Origin: an uncultured Altererythrobacter sp.
GTDB lineage: Bacteria; Pseudomonadota; Alphaproteobacteria; Sphingomonadales; Sphingomonadaceae
DNA: 37,483 nt
Assembly (NCBI GenBank): GCA_938009055.1
Contig: CALLIO010000108.1
Location: 1 to 37,483, forward strand
Direction of reading: 5' to 3'
This document shows positions 23,807 through 32,251 of the stretch, in pieces (within the stretch, counting starts at the first letter, position 1; every line of letters starts with the position of its first letter). The notes under the pieces are model-generated. The model ran no database searches. It was not told the DNA's origin and saw only the letters and a program-made list of their open reading frames with translations. The position numbers and the translations under genes are program-made.

Positions 23807-24865
23807 TTACTTTTGACTGATCGATTTTCTGCGGAAATCTGTTGGTGTTTCAGAGGTTTCGCTGCGAAACGCACGATTGAAGGTAGGAAGCGAATTATAA
23901 CCTAAATCCATCGCAATGGTCAGTACAGGCAAGTCAACCCGCTCTCGATCCGCCAAAATTTGCTGCGCTTCGGCTATCCTGTGACGGTTGAGAAAGCTTG
24001 AGAAATTGCGATGACCAAGCCGTTGGTTGATCAGCGCCCGCAGCCGGTGCTCCGGCGTCCCCAAATGGTCAGCCAGCAATGCAATGGTAAGTCCGGCTGT
24101 CCGGTAGAAACCGGTGTCCATCGCTTCAGTGAGCTTCTCAGAAAGCACCTTCTCTTGTGGAGAGAAACCATTGTCTTGCGGCTGCGGCGAAGGAGCAGCA
24201 ATCGGTTCGACTTCAGCGAGAAGCTCAGGGTCGGGCTTCACCAGAGCCAGCCCTGCACCCAATGTCAGGAGCAGTATCAGGAATGCATTGATCGTTTGCA
24301 GTGGAGCGAAATTAGTCGAGCTGGTGTTCACCACATCCATCCCGACTATCAGCTCGACAAGCAAAATGCCCCCCGTTTGCAAACCAATAACAATGGGCAG
24401 CCAAAGACGGATCGCGCGGCGCTTCTCAAGCAAATCGTCGCTTCGATCGGACAAGGCCACCCGGATCAGATCAGCCACCAATGCGAGTCCGACGATATGG
24501 TTGATTACAAAGCCAGGCGCCTTGATCACATCCGTGAAGTTCGCGGTGAACCAGATCGCGACATAGACGAAGAGCAGGCTCACAACCATCCATCCGGGCG
24601 GCTCACGTTCGAAAAGCCGGCGGGCAAACAGCCATAACCACAGTGGTGTGACGATCGAGGCTATGTCGATCAGGGCCATATAGTCGATCAGCGCCCGCGC
24701 GGTACTTGAAGAGTTGATGAGGTAGGCGATGGCACCAAGCAACAGCCCAGCCAATGGCAATTTCATCCCCGCGCGCACCCCTGCGCTGAGCAGCAGGATT
24801 AGCAGCATCAGCAAGCTCGCCCCTGCTGCGATCAGTCGCACAACTGTGTCAAACGCTTCGATCAT
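23807..24865 (-). CDS. AraC-family regulator with N-terminal multi-pass membrane domain
   Basis: From the ATG at 24865 the product is 352 residues. The first about 210 residues contain some seven hydrophobic segments. After a Pro/Gln-rich linker, the last about 100 residues carry a typical AraC double HTH: LTIALLADHLGTPEHRLRALINQRLGHRNFSSFLNRHRIAEAQQIL and the second-helix signature TIAMDLGYNSLPTFNRAFRSETSETPTDFR. It should sit in the inner membrane and bind DNA from there, sensing something in the membrane or periplasm. An upstream TTG at 24886 keeps the frame open but has no ribosome binding site. Its neighbour downstream is the lipid hydroxylase-like gene, a plausible target. Confidence 0.85.
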   Translation of the reverse strand: MIEAFDTVVRLIAAGASLLMLLILLLSAGVRAGMKLPLAGLLLGAIAYLINSSSTARALIDYMALIDIASIVTPLWLWLFARRLFEREPPGWMVVSLLFVYVAIWFTANFTDVIKAPGFVINHIVGLALVADLIRVALSDRSDDLLEKRRAIRLWLPIVIGLQTGGILLVELIVGMDVVNTSSTNFAPLQTINAFLILLLTLGAGLALVKPDPELLAEVEPIAAPSPQPQDNGFSPQEKVLSEKLTEAMDTGFYRTAGLTIALLADHLGTPEHRLRALINQRLGHRNFSSFLNRHRIAEAQQILADRERVDLPVLTIAMDLGYNSLPTFNRAFRSETSETPTDFRRKSISQK

Positions 24866-25078
24866 TGAAAACGAAGGGTAGACCAAGCGGGCGCTCGATC
24901 AAAGCCAATCGGTTGAAAAGCGACAAAGCACTCCCATGGTATTCGAATATGTCCCCGGGTCTTGCGCGCCAAAGATTGGTTCGCCTGTTTGGGCCGAACG
25001 CGGATTGTATGCATCTGGCAAGGCGTGGCTGCCGGTTTGCCAACCACCCAAATGCTGACGTCAAGAAATCGCAAACAA

Positions 25079-25105
25079 GGGGGCGCTCCGGCTAAGACGC
25101 GCCCC
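25079..25105 (-). terminator. Terminator of the trimeric autotransporter gene
   Basis: Read on the minus strand, GGGGCGC (25105-25099) pairs with GCGCCCC (25086-25080) around a 12-base loop, followed by a T-rich CTTGTTTG. It starts 16 bases after the adhesin stop codon. The rest of the gap 24866-25078 shows no credible gene. Confidence 0.7.
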
Positions 25106-25120
25106 TTCGTTCGTTTCGGA

Positions 25121-27841
25121 TTACCAAGCGATTTGGAAGCCCGCGCGTGAGCCAATCTCGCCGCTATGCGCGCCCACACCAACACCGGCCGAGATGCTGG
25201 CTTGTTCGCTCACCGCCGCCGTCACAGCCATCGCCAAGCTCGTGCGCCCTTGGTAATTGCCCACACCGCCTGACAGCGCAAATGTCGTGCCCGCTGGCAA
25301 AGACGGGCTTTCCATCGCAAGTGCCAAAGCAACGCCTTCATTGGCGCGGTCAATGTTCCTGCGATTGGTTTCGGAAAGGTCAAACAGCGTATCCACTCGG
25401 CTGGAAAGGAAGCCGACATCATTGGACAGCGTGTTGAACTGTGCTTCGGAAACTTGCGCGACGCGGTCGACCAGCGCCTGAACATTGGTGACCGACCTGG
25501 CCGATGCGACTGACTGACGACCCAGCACGCCATTGGCATCAACGGTTACGGCTTCGACAGGGCCGACTTGCGCGCCGGTCGACGCATCAATATCGCCGAT
25601 CCGCACGGCAGAACCCGTGCCGCCAATGGTGACTTGGTTCGCTGCCGTGGTGGTCGCATTGACACCCAAAGCCGTTGAACCTGCATGCTGGGCGCTGGCA
25701 TTGCGCCCCAAGGCAGTAGCGCTGGTCTCGCTCGCATTGGCCAAAGAACCAACAGCAACTCCATTGCCGCCAGCTGCGTTAGCTCGCTCACCCAGTGCGA
25801 CAGCGCCTGAGCCACCCGCATTGGCATTGCGGCCTCCGGCGAACGCCAGTGTTCCAGCAATTGATGTCATGCCAACGGCCGTACCGTTCATACCGGCTTC
25901 GGCTTGCCAGCCAACAGCAACTGAGTTGCCAATGCCTTCAGCGCCGCGACCAATGGCTGTCGTGAGGCTTCCCGCGTCAGCCGCACTGCCAAAGGCAACA
26001 GAGCCATCACCGCTGGCAGCTGCACCTTGACCAATAGCAACGCCAAAGTTGGTCGCTTGCGCGCTGGCGCCAATTGCCAACGCATTGAGACTATCTGCAG
26101 ATGCGCCGCGCCCAATAGCTACAGAATCTACACCGCTCGCTACCGCATCCGCACCGAAAGCCGCCGCACCGTCTGCAAGAGCTTGTGCGCCCAAGTTATC
26201 ACCATCACCACCATCACCGCCAATCGCAATCGACGCGGCGCCGGTGGATTGTGTCGATATTCCGAGCGCAACAGCATCATTGGAGGCAAGAGAAGTTTGT
26301 CCAATCGCAATCCCTCTTGTTCCGGTATTTGCATCTCCGCCAATCGCGATGCTGAGGGCGCCATTTGCATCTGCGCCCCGGCCTAAAGCGACACTATCTG
26401 CACCTGTAGAGAAGGAGGAGGCGCCTAGGCTCATAGACCCAACGCCTTGTGCGCTGGCACTCACTCCTATGGCAACACTTGCCAATGCTTCCCCAGAGCT
26501 ATTTTCGCCGATCGAAACCGCGCCACTGCCCATAGCATTTGCACTACTGCCAATACCAATCGCTCCCGATTTGCTGGCCGTTGCCGCCCGTCCAACGGCA
26601 ACGGCATTCAATTCAGTTGCAGATGAAGAGGCTCCAAGGGCTGTCGCCCCTTCAGCAGTCGCAATAGCTACTCCTCCAATGGCTGTTGCGAGAAAACTTG
26701 TCGACGTCGCACTTGAACCAATTGCTATCGCACCGAGGTCATTCGCTTCGGCATTGGCGCCAATGGCTACAGATTGATCAGAGGATGCAAGGCTGTCCGA
26801 GCCAATCGCGATTGATTGCGCACCTTGCGCCTGCGCGCCAAAATTGCCCGCATCGCCTGCATCACCACCTAGGGCGACAGAGCCAGCCCCAACTGCAGAC
26901 GAACCTGAACCCAATGCAGTTGCATTGTCTGCGGTCGCTTGGGCGAATGCTCCGCCTGCAAATGTCGCAGTGGCCCCTGCATTGGCTTGGGTTCCAATTG
27001 CGACTGAGTTGCTTCCAGAAGCAACTGCAAGGTGTCCGCCGGCTAATGACCTACTTCCTCCGGCAGTTGTCTGGTTTCCAAGCGCCGTACTAAAATCGCC
27101 ATTGGACTCAGCGAATACCCCTAAAGCAATGCTCTGCTGGCCACTCACTTCCGAGTTAGTGCCAATAGCGATACCACCAATGGCTGCAATCGTTTGAGAA
27201 TTTAGGCCAATCGCGATGGATGTATTTCCATTTGCCACCGCATCGGATCCAATGGCAACTGCAAACTGGCTTAAGGCTTGCGCTCCTTTGCCGTCTACAT
27301 CACCTCCATCACCCCCAATCGCAATTGTTCCATCGGCATTTGCATCGCTTTCCGCGCCAATCGAGATAGCCGCGACACCAGTAGCATCGGCATTGCGGCC
27401 CAATGTGGTGGAATTGAGGCCGGTCGCATCGGAGGAAATGCCAATCGCGGTAGCACCTTCAGCAGTTGCGCGCGCCAAATTGCCAAAAGCTGATGCAAAT
27501 TGCTCAGTAGCTGAGGAATCTTCACCGACTGCAACCGTTCGCAAGCCAGTGGACTGCGCATTTTCGCCAATAGCCACACTTTGATCACCCGTTGCATCAG
27601 AGGTTTCACCAACAGCGGTGCTCTCGCTACCGGTGGCTTTGCTATTCGCGCCAACGGCGGTAGCGCCGCTCGCTCCAGAAGCATCGGAATTGCGACCACA
27701 TTCAAGCGACGTTGTCCCGCCAGTGGGATCTTCATTACATTCCGGTGTAGCATCAGCGATAGCGGCGCTTGAGATGGACAGAGCCGCAATGCTGGTGGCA
27801 AGCAAAAGTGAGTTTCTTGTTTGATGCTGAATGCGTTTCAT
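25121..27841 (-). CDS. YadA-like trimeric autotransporter adhesin
   Basis: The 906-residue protein has a signal peptide (about 1-29), then a very long head (about 50-740) built from 14-residue-type repeats of the form AxAxGxxSxAIG, the left-handed parallel beta-roll of YadA heads. A short stalk or neck (NVQALVDRVAQVSEAQFNTLSND) follows, and a C-terminal beta anchor of about 75 residues ends in Trp. Members trimerise in the outer membrane and mediate adhesion or aggregation. Three insertions of the form GGDxGDxxxxGAQA occur at about 177-189, 325-337 and 541-553. The only Cys pair (35, 48) is near the N-terminus. The ATG at 27841 is preceded by GGGGA inside a hairpin. The divergent kinase/response-regulator pair may control it. 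Confidence 0.9.
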   Translation of the reverse strand: MKRIQHQTRNSLLLATSIAALSISSAAIADATPECNEDPTGGTTSLECGRNSDASGASGATAVGANSKATGSESTAVGETSDATGDQSVAIGENAQSTGLRTVAVGEDSSATEQFASAFGNLARATAEGATAIGISSDATGLNSTTLGRNADATGVAAISIGAESDANADGTIAIGGDGGDVDGKGAQALSQFAVAIGSDAVANGNTSIAIGLNSQTIAAIGGIAIGTNSEVSGQQSIALGVFAESNGDFSTALGNQTTAGGSRSLAGGHLAVASGSNSVAIGTQANAGATATFAGGAFAQATADNATALGSGSSAVGAGSVALGGDAGDAGNFGAQAQGAQSIAIGSDSLASSDQSVAIGANAEANDLGAIAIGSSATSTSFLATAIGGVAIATAEGATALGASSSATELNAVAVGRAATASKSGAIGIGSSANAMGSGAVSIGENSSGEALASVAIGVSASAQGVGSMSLGASSFSTGADSVALGRGADANGALSIAIGGDANTGTRGIAIGQTSLASNDAVALGISTQSTGAASIAIGGDGGDGDNLGAQALADGAAAFGADAVASGVDSVAIGRGASADSLNALAIGASAQATNFGVAIGQGAAASGDGSVAFGSAADAGSLTTAIGRGAEGIGNSVAVGWQAEAGMNGTAVGMTSIAGTLAFAGGRNANAGGSGAVALGERANAAGGNGVAVGSLANASETSATALGRNASAQHAGSTALGVNATTTAANQVTIGGTGSAVRIGDIDASTGAQVGPVEAVTVDANGVLGRQSVASARSVTNVQALVDRVAQVSEAQFNTLSNDVGFLSSRVDTLFDLSETNRRNIDRANEGVALALAMESPSLPAGTTFALSGGVGNYQGRTSLAMAVTAAVSEQASISAGVGVGAHSGEIGSRAGFQIAW

Positions 27842-27851
27842 GATGTTTCTT

Positions 27852-27868
27852 CCCCATTCCTTATGGGG
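27852..27868 (-). promoter_or_regulatory. 5'-leader hairpin overlapping the adhesin ribosome binding site
   Basis: CCCCAT (27852-27857) and ATGGGG (27863-27868) are complementary around a 5-base loop. On the minus-strand transcript, the GGGG closing the stem lies 10 bases before the adhesin ATG and is the best Shine-Dalgarno candidate, so folding would hide it. Translational control is possible but unproven. Confidence 0.4.
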
Positions 27869-27908
27869 CTATATTTGTGCGCAAATAGAGGGCTTTCCTA
27901 TTAGCCAG

Positions 27909-27929
27909 ATGGCCTAACCAAATGGCCTA
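27909..27929. promoter_or_regulatory. Direct repeat ATGGCCTA x2 in the adhesin/kinase divergent region
   Basis: ATGGCCTA occurs at 27909-27916 and 27922-27929, 13 bp start to start, in the roughly 160-bp region between the adhesin start and the kinase start. It is a candidate site for the adjacent NarL-type response regulator. Confidence 0.4.
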
Positions 27930-28004
27930 GTCCCTGATCATCCCTTGTGCCTGCGCACGATTCAGCGATGATGGATATTGGGAAGGGGCAAGGAACCCGA
28001 ACAG

Positions 28005-29237
28005 ATGGATCACAAGTTTTTCTACCGGCTTTTGTGTCTTGTCGGAGCCGCCGTTCTGACCGGCTACATGTATCTTGCTATGCTAGGATCAGTACCGCTG
28101 TTTCAGCTCAACACTTCGCTCGCTCTTGGCGTGTTCCTGATCCTATTTTGGACCGCACGATTGTTCTGGAAACGGGTGAAGCCTACGCCAAGCAAAGCGG
28201 CTGGCGAGTGGCTACTGCTCGACCCATTGAACAGTTATGCATTCTATGCCTCAACCATATGGACGACTTGGTCACTTGGACCGTTTTTGCCCAGCGATGT
28301 GCAGCTTGCCTGCATATTCGTGCTATTAATGTGCGCGGTGGTAATAATTTTGGGATCGACTAGATTTGCGCCCGCGCATGGCTTTGGCGCGGTTTCGCCC
28401 TTAGCAATTCCGGTTTCGACTTTGCTTTTCATATTGGTCCATTTGGAAATTTGGAAATGGGGGATCGCTGCTGCCTTCACGATCTCATCGGTAGCACTCT
28501 TCGTTTTTCGTCGTGTTATGCAGGGGCTGCTCAACTCTGCCCATTTTGCGCGGCTGGAAGCTGAACGGGAGCGCGATGCGAAGAACAGGTTTATCGCTTC
28601 GGCCTCGCATGATTTGCAGCAGCCCATTCAAGCAGCAGGGCTGTCGTTTGACCAAGTTATAAGCCGAAAAGGTGAGGCGCGGGAAAAAGCAGTGAGGCGG
28701 GTGCGTTGGGCGCTTGATACAACGGGCCAGCTGCTAAAACAGATGACCGAATATCTGCAATTGCAGGCTGGTGAGCTTGCCGCAAAACGAGGAGATATTG
28801 CAATCGGTCCAGCCATTGCGCGTGCAGCTGAATTGTATGAACCGGCCGCCACCGCAAGCGGTATACAAATTCATGCAATGCCAAGCGGCCTTGAAACAAT
28901 AGGTGATCCCTCTCTGGTCGACCGCATTCTTGCCAACTACATCACCAATGGGATTAAACACTCAAAGGCCAGCCGTTTGCTTGTCGGCGCGCGGCGCAGA
29001 GGCGATCGAATACGTATTTGGGTTATTGATGATGGTTTGGGGATAGATGCTGTGGATCAACCGCAATTGTTCGACGATTATTTCCAAGGGGCCAATCATC
29101 GCGGCGAAGAACGCGGCGGATTTGGGCTTGGATTGGCATCAGCAATGCGCATGGCAAAATTAATGGGCGGCGATGCGGGCTATGAAAAAAGATGGGCCAG
29201 CGGCAGCGCCTTCTGGTTTGAATTGCCAGTGACTTAG
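28005..29237 (+). CDS. Membrane histidine kinase, HDLQQP type
   Basis: From the ATG at 28005 (AAGGAA about 10 bases upstream) the product is 410 residues. Five to six hydrophobic segments (about 8-170) form a membrane sensor domain without an obvious large periplasmic loop. A linker helix leads to the H box FIASASHDLQQPIQAAGL with His202. The N box (LVDRILANYITNGIKHSKA), G1 (WVIDDGLGID) and G2 (GGFGLGLASAMRMAKLMGG) of a complete HATPase domain follow. The HDLQQP variant is common in kinases paired with NarL-type regulators, and one follows 58 bp downstream. The in-frame TTG at 27978 is less likely as start. The gene is divergent from the adhesin gene. Confidence 0.88.
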   Translation: MDHKFFYRLLCLVGAAVLTGYMYLAMLGSVPLFQLNTSLALGVFLILFWTARLFWKRVKPTPSKAAGEWLLLDPLNSYAFYASTIWTTWSLGPFLPSDVQLACIFVLLMCAVVIILGSTRFAPAHGFGAVSPLAIPVSTLLFILVHLEIWKWGIAAAFTISSVALFVFRRVMQGLLNSAHFARLEAERERDAKNRFIASASHDLQQPIQAAGLSFDQVISRKGEAREKAVRRVRWALDTTGQLLKQMTEYLQLQAGELAAKRGDIAIGPAIARAAELYEPAATASGIQIHAMPSGLETIGDPSLVDRILANYITNGIKHSKASRLLVGARRRGDRIRIWVIDDGLGIDAVDQPQLFDDYFQGANHRGEERGGFGLGLASAMRMAKLMGGDAGYEKRWASGSAFWFELPVT

Positions 29238-29295
29238 TATAAGCCTTCCCCTCAGTTGGCGTCCATTCGATGCCGATATGGGACGCGGCTAACCA

Positions 29296-29928
29296 ATGCG
29301 ATCATGCTTGATTTGTGATGACCATGCGATGCTAAGGGACGCGATGGCTGGCTTGGTCGAAGGGGCATGGCCCGAGGCAGTACTTACCATTGTTGGAGAC
29401 TATCCTTCCGCTTGGAAAGCGATTGAAAGCAGTCCAGATCTTTGCATCACCGACCTTTCAATGCCCGGCTCCGAACCTCTCGATGGCATAGCCCACATGC
29501 GCTCTGTTGCCCCCGATGCGCCTATGGTGGTTGTAACCGGTAATGAAGACGATGAACTTTTGCTCGCGTTATTCGAATTGGGCATTTCCGGTTTCGTTAC
29601 AAAGACCTCGCAGAGCGCCGTGATAGAGGCTGCGATCAGGGTGGTGCTCGCCGGAGGGACCTATGTCCCAGAGCGTGTGCTGACTTTGAGTTCAGGCCGC
29701 GATGGCAGCGTAAACCTGTCGGGCGTAGCGACACACGCGAGACTAACCGAGCGGCAGGGTGATGTCTTGAAACTAATCGCGGCTGGGATGTCGAATAAAG
29801 AAGTAGCGCGGGAGCTAGAATTGTCTCCAGCTACGGTGAAAGCACATGCAGCTGCCGCGTTTGCGGCACTGGGTGTGAACAACCGCATAGAAGGCGTGCT
29901 GAAAGCTAAAGAACTTGATCTGATTTAG
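29296..29928 (+). CDS. NarL/FixJ-type response regulator
   Basis: The 210-residue protein has a receiver domain with Asp8-Asp9, phospho-acceptor Asp53 in ITDLSMPG, Thr81 in VVVTGN and Lys103 in FVTKTSQ. A LuxR-type HTH covers about 148-205 (LTERQGDVLKLIAAGMSNKEVAREL, SPATVKAHAAAAFAALGVNNRIEG). It is the obvious partner of the kinase 58 bp upstream. Targets are unknown; the adhesin gene and the pair itself are the nearest candidates, through the ATGGCCTA repeats. Directly after its stop codon begins an unrelated gene fragment, so the 3' side of this gene is a recombination junction. Confidence 0.9.
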   Translation: MRSCLICDDHAMLRDAMAGLVEGAWPEAVLTIVGDYPSAWKAIESSPDLCITDLSMPGSEPLDGIAHMRSVAPDAPMVVVTGNEDDELLLALFELGISGFVTKTSQSAVIEAAIRVVLAGGTYVPERVLTLSSGRDGSVNLSGVATHARLTERQGDVLKLIAAGMSNKEVARELELSPATVKAHAAAAFAALGVNNRIEGVLKAKELDLI

Positions 29929-30114
29929 GCGGCCACTGGCGCAGATGCGGTGGCGATTGTGACCGAGTGGGACGCGTTCCGAGCGCTTGATCTCGGCCGC
30001 GTGATGGAGCTGGCGAACCAGCCGGTTCTGGTCGACCTTCGCAATATCTACCGACCCGAAGATATGCGTGGAGCAGGCTTTAACTATTCCAGCGTTGGAC
30101 GGGGTGACTTATGA
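29929..30114 (+). pseudogene. Orphan 3' fragment of UDP-glucose 6-dehydrogenase gene
   Basis: The 186 bp directly after the response-regulator stop encode about 61 residues, in the same frame, that match the C-terminus of UDP-glucose/GDP-mannose dehydrogenases: GADAVAIVTEWDAFRALDL, then PVLVDLRNIYRPEDMRGAGF, then YSSVGRG, ending in TGA. No start codon with a ribosome binding site and no N-terminal or central domain is present, so it cannot make an enzyme. The intact enzyme supplies UDP-glucuronate, which the UDP-glucuronate epimerase-like gene 2 kb downstream would use, so the fragment is probably left from a rearranged polysaccharide locus. The fragment itself has no internal stop or frameshift, suggesting a fairly recent event. 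Confidence 0.85.
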
Positions 30115-30129
30115 TACTGTAATTCTCTC

Positions 30130-32226
30130 ATGCTGCCACGCCCCATCCCTTGCCCGATAATATCGATTGGCGGGCAAGCTCGCTTAGGACGCAAAACCTC
30201 AATAAGGGGGTTTGCCTCTTCCGCCCCCTCCTTTAATGGAGGGCTTCTAAAGGGCCGCTCAAATGGGGGAGGGATCCTAATCAGCCAAGTTTTTCGCCTT
30301 GTTGCGAACCGCCTTATCGGTTTGCCAAGATGGGCCAAGCAATCGCTCATCATTGTCATTGATTTTATCTTGCTGCTTCAAGCGGCGTGGATATCCTATT
30401 CCCTGCGCTTAGGTGTATTAACCTACTGGAATGAAGCGGTCGCCAAGATCGTGCTCATTACCGTTCCTTCAGCGCTTGTGCTCTTCGCGCTCACCGGCGT
30501 CTACGGAACAATTTTCCGCTTCGCTGACTTAGGAATGATGCGCAGCCTTGCGCGCAGCTTTTTCATCTACGGCTTCTTCATGACAATCGTCATGAGTGTT
30601 GGTGGCATTACAGGCATCCCCAGAACCTTGGGTGTTTTGCAACCGATGATCCTGTTCATCTTGATGGTCGGATCAAGGATTGCCGTGCGCTTTGTCCTGG
30701 TCGATTTGATGGGGCGCCGGCGCTTTGTGGGGGAGGTGCGCCATGTCCTCATCTATGGTGCCGGGCAAGCAGGCCGCCAGATCGCCAGCTCTTTGAGAAC
30801 AGAACCGGGAATGACGCTGGTGGGGTTTGTTGATGACAATGCGCTGATTGTTGGCCAGCGCCTTGAGGGCAAAAGGATCTTTGATCGGCACAGCTTGGGC
30901 CAAACGATACAGGCCGAAGGCGTCACAGATATCTTGCTCGCCCTGCCCCGAATAACACGAAGAGAAAGGCAGGAGATTGTCGATTCTTTGCGCCAATTCA
31001 AAGTGAGCGTCCAAACCCTGCCGCAATTGAGCGACCTCACCCAAGGTAAGGTGTCGATCAATGATATCCGCCCGCTTGAAATTGAAGATTTGCTTGGCCG
31101 AGAGCCAGTTGAGCCGGACAAGAAGCTGCTCGATCGCACCATCCGTGACAAAACAGTGTTAGTCACAGGCGCAGGCGGCTCGATTGGCAGCGAACTTTGC
31201 CGGCAGATCGCAAGCATTGGCGCCCGCAAACTCATTCTCTTCGATATCTCCGAATTCTCGCTCTACCAGATTGAGCGGGAGCTCGCTGGCATGCAGTCCG
31301 ATGATCCCTCGCCCTTAGAGATCGTGCCGATATTGGGCTCGGTTTCGGATCGCGAAAGGCTGGCTGAAATCTTCAGCTGGTACGATGTCGACACTGTCTT
31401 TCACGCCGCCGCTTACAAACACGTGCCTCTTGTCGAGGCCAATCCGATCGAAGCTTTACGCAACAATATTTTGGGCACTCAATCGCTCGCAGATGCAGCG
31501 CACAGCGCCCAAGTTTCCGACTTCATCCTCATCAGCACAGATAAAGCCGTGCGGCCAACCAATGTGATGGGCGCGAGCAAAAGGGCGGCAGAGCAAGTCA
31601 TCCAATCGCTGGCTGAAGAATCAAAAACAACACGCTTTTCTATGGTGCGGTTTGGCAATGTGCTGGGCTCAAGTGGCTCGGTTGTGCCGCTGTTTCGCTC
31701 GCAGATCGAAGCAGGTGGCCCCATCACGCTCACCCACAAGGATATCACTCGCTATTTTATGACCATTCCCGAAGCTGCGGGATTGGTTATTCAAGCAGCT
31801 GGCATGGCCAAAGGCGGTGAGATGTTTGTGCTTGATATGGGCAAGCCTGTTACCATCGCGGAACTGGCCAAAACCATGGTGCAACTAAGCGGGCTTTCCC
31901 TGCGCGATGCCCAGAACCCAGATGGCGATATTGAGATCGTTGAGATTGGCCTGCGCCCTGGCGAAAAGCTTTTCGAAGAATTGTTGATCGGCCAATCCCC
32001 ACAAGACACGCAGCATCCCCGTATAATGATGGCCCATGAAAACTTCGCAGACCGCGCTGAAATTCAGGCATTGTTAGGAGAAATCCGGCAATGCCGCGAT
32101 GGCAGTGAGGCTGTTTCTATTCTTGAGCGGCTTGTGCCTGAATTTGATCATCGCCCTTTGGGCTCTGAAGCGCCCAATGCACAGCAGGCGGCCAATGATG
32201 ATCCGGTTCAGCATGCCGCAGAATAA
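30130..32226 (+). CDS. CapD/WbpM/FlaA1-type nucleotide-sugar dehydratase/epimerase (start uncertain)
   Basis: The protein has four N-terminal membrane helices (residues about 70-190 counted from the ATG at 30130) and a first nucleotide-binding domain (VLIYGAGQAGRQIA). A catalytic short-chain dehydrogenase domain follows, with TGAGGSIGSELCRQI and STDKAVRPTNVMGASKRAAE. Met-x3-Lys replaces the usual Tyr-x3-Lys, as in the WbpM group of UDP-GlcNAc 4,6-dehydratases. It probably prepares an amino-sugar precursor for surface polysaccharide. The first about 50 codons from 30130 cross two hairpins and resemble leader rather than protein. GGGGGAGGG at 30265-30273 is a strong ribosome binding site, but no standard in-frame start follows closely; TTG at 30322 is the first. 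The true start is therefore open. Confidence 0.85.
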   Translation: MLPRPIPCPIISIGGQARLGRKTSIRGFASSAPSFNGGLLKGRSNGGGILISQVFRLVANRLIGLPRWAKQSLIIVIDFILLLQAAWISYSLRLGVLTYWNEAVAKIVLITVPSALVLFALTGVYGTIFRFADLGMMRSLARSFFIYGFFMTIVMSVGGITGIPRTLGVLQPMILFILMVGSRIAVRFVLVDLMGRRRFVGEVRHVLIYGAGQAGRQIASSLRTEPGMTLVGFVDDNALIVGQRLEGKRIFDRHSLGQTIQAEGVTDILLALPRITRRERQEIVDSLRQFKVSVQTLPQLSDLTQGKVSINDIRPLEIEDLLGREPVEPDKKLLDRTIRDKTVLVTGAGGSIGSELCRQIASIGARKLILFDISEFSLYQIERELAGMQSDDPSPLEIVPILGSVSDRERLAEIFSWYDVDTVFHAAAYKHVPLVEANPIEALRNNILGTQSLADAAHSAQVSDFILISTDKAVRPTNVMGASKRAAEQVIQSLAEESKTTRFSMVRFGNVLGSSGSVVPLFRSQIEAGGPITLTHKDITRYFMTIPEAAGLVIQAAGMAKGGEMFVLDMGKPVTIAELAKTMVQLSGLSLRDAQNPDGDIEIVEIGLRPGEKLFEELLIGQSPQDTQHPRIMMAHENFADRAEIQALLGEIRQCRDGSEAVSILERLVPEFDHRPLGSEAPNAQQAANDDPVQHAAE
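30149..30178 (+). terminator. Hairpin CTTGCCCG/CGGGCAAG upstream of the capD-like gene
   Basis: A perfect 8-bp stem pairs 30149-30156 with 30171-30178 around a 14-base loop. It lies just after the dehydrogenase fragment and may be its original terminator or a leader structure; no T-run follows. A second hairpin, CCCTCC/GGAGGG (30226-30231/30238-30243), follows. Together they indicate that 30115 to about 30260 is non-coding. Confidence 0.5.
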
Positions 32227-32251
32227 CCAGCTCCACCCATAGGAAGCCCTC

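Noticed and set aside
23000..24637. Plus-strand open frames of 266 and 208 codons opposite the hydroxylase-like and AraC-type genes
   Set aside because: Their translations show no domain or membrane pattern, while the minus-strand genes have intact catalytic or HTH motifs.
25533..27824. Many long open frames on the plus strand and repetitive DNA that could suggest a repeat array or CRISPR
   Set aside because: They are shadows of the adhesin's repeated codons on the opposite strand. The repeats are protein-level 14-residue units of variable DNA sequence, without constant spacers.
29929..30114. A short functional gene directly after the response regulator
   Set aside because: The sequence is clearly the C-terminal end of a UDP-glucose dehydrogenase, with no start codon context or other domains.
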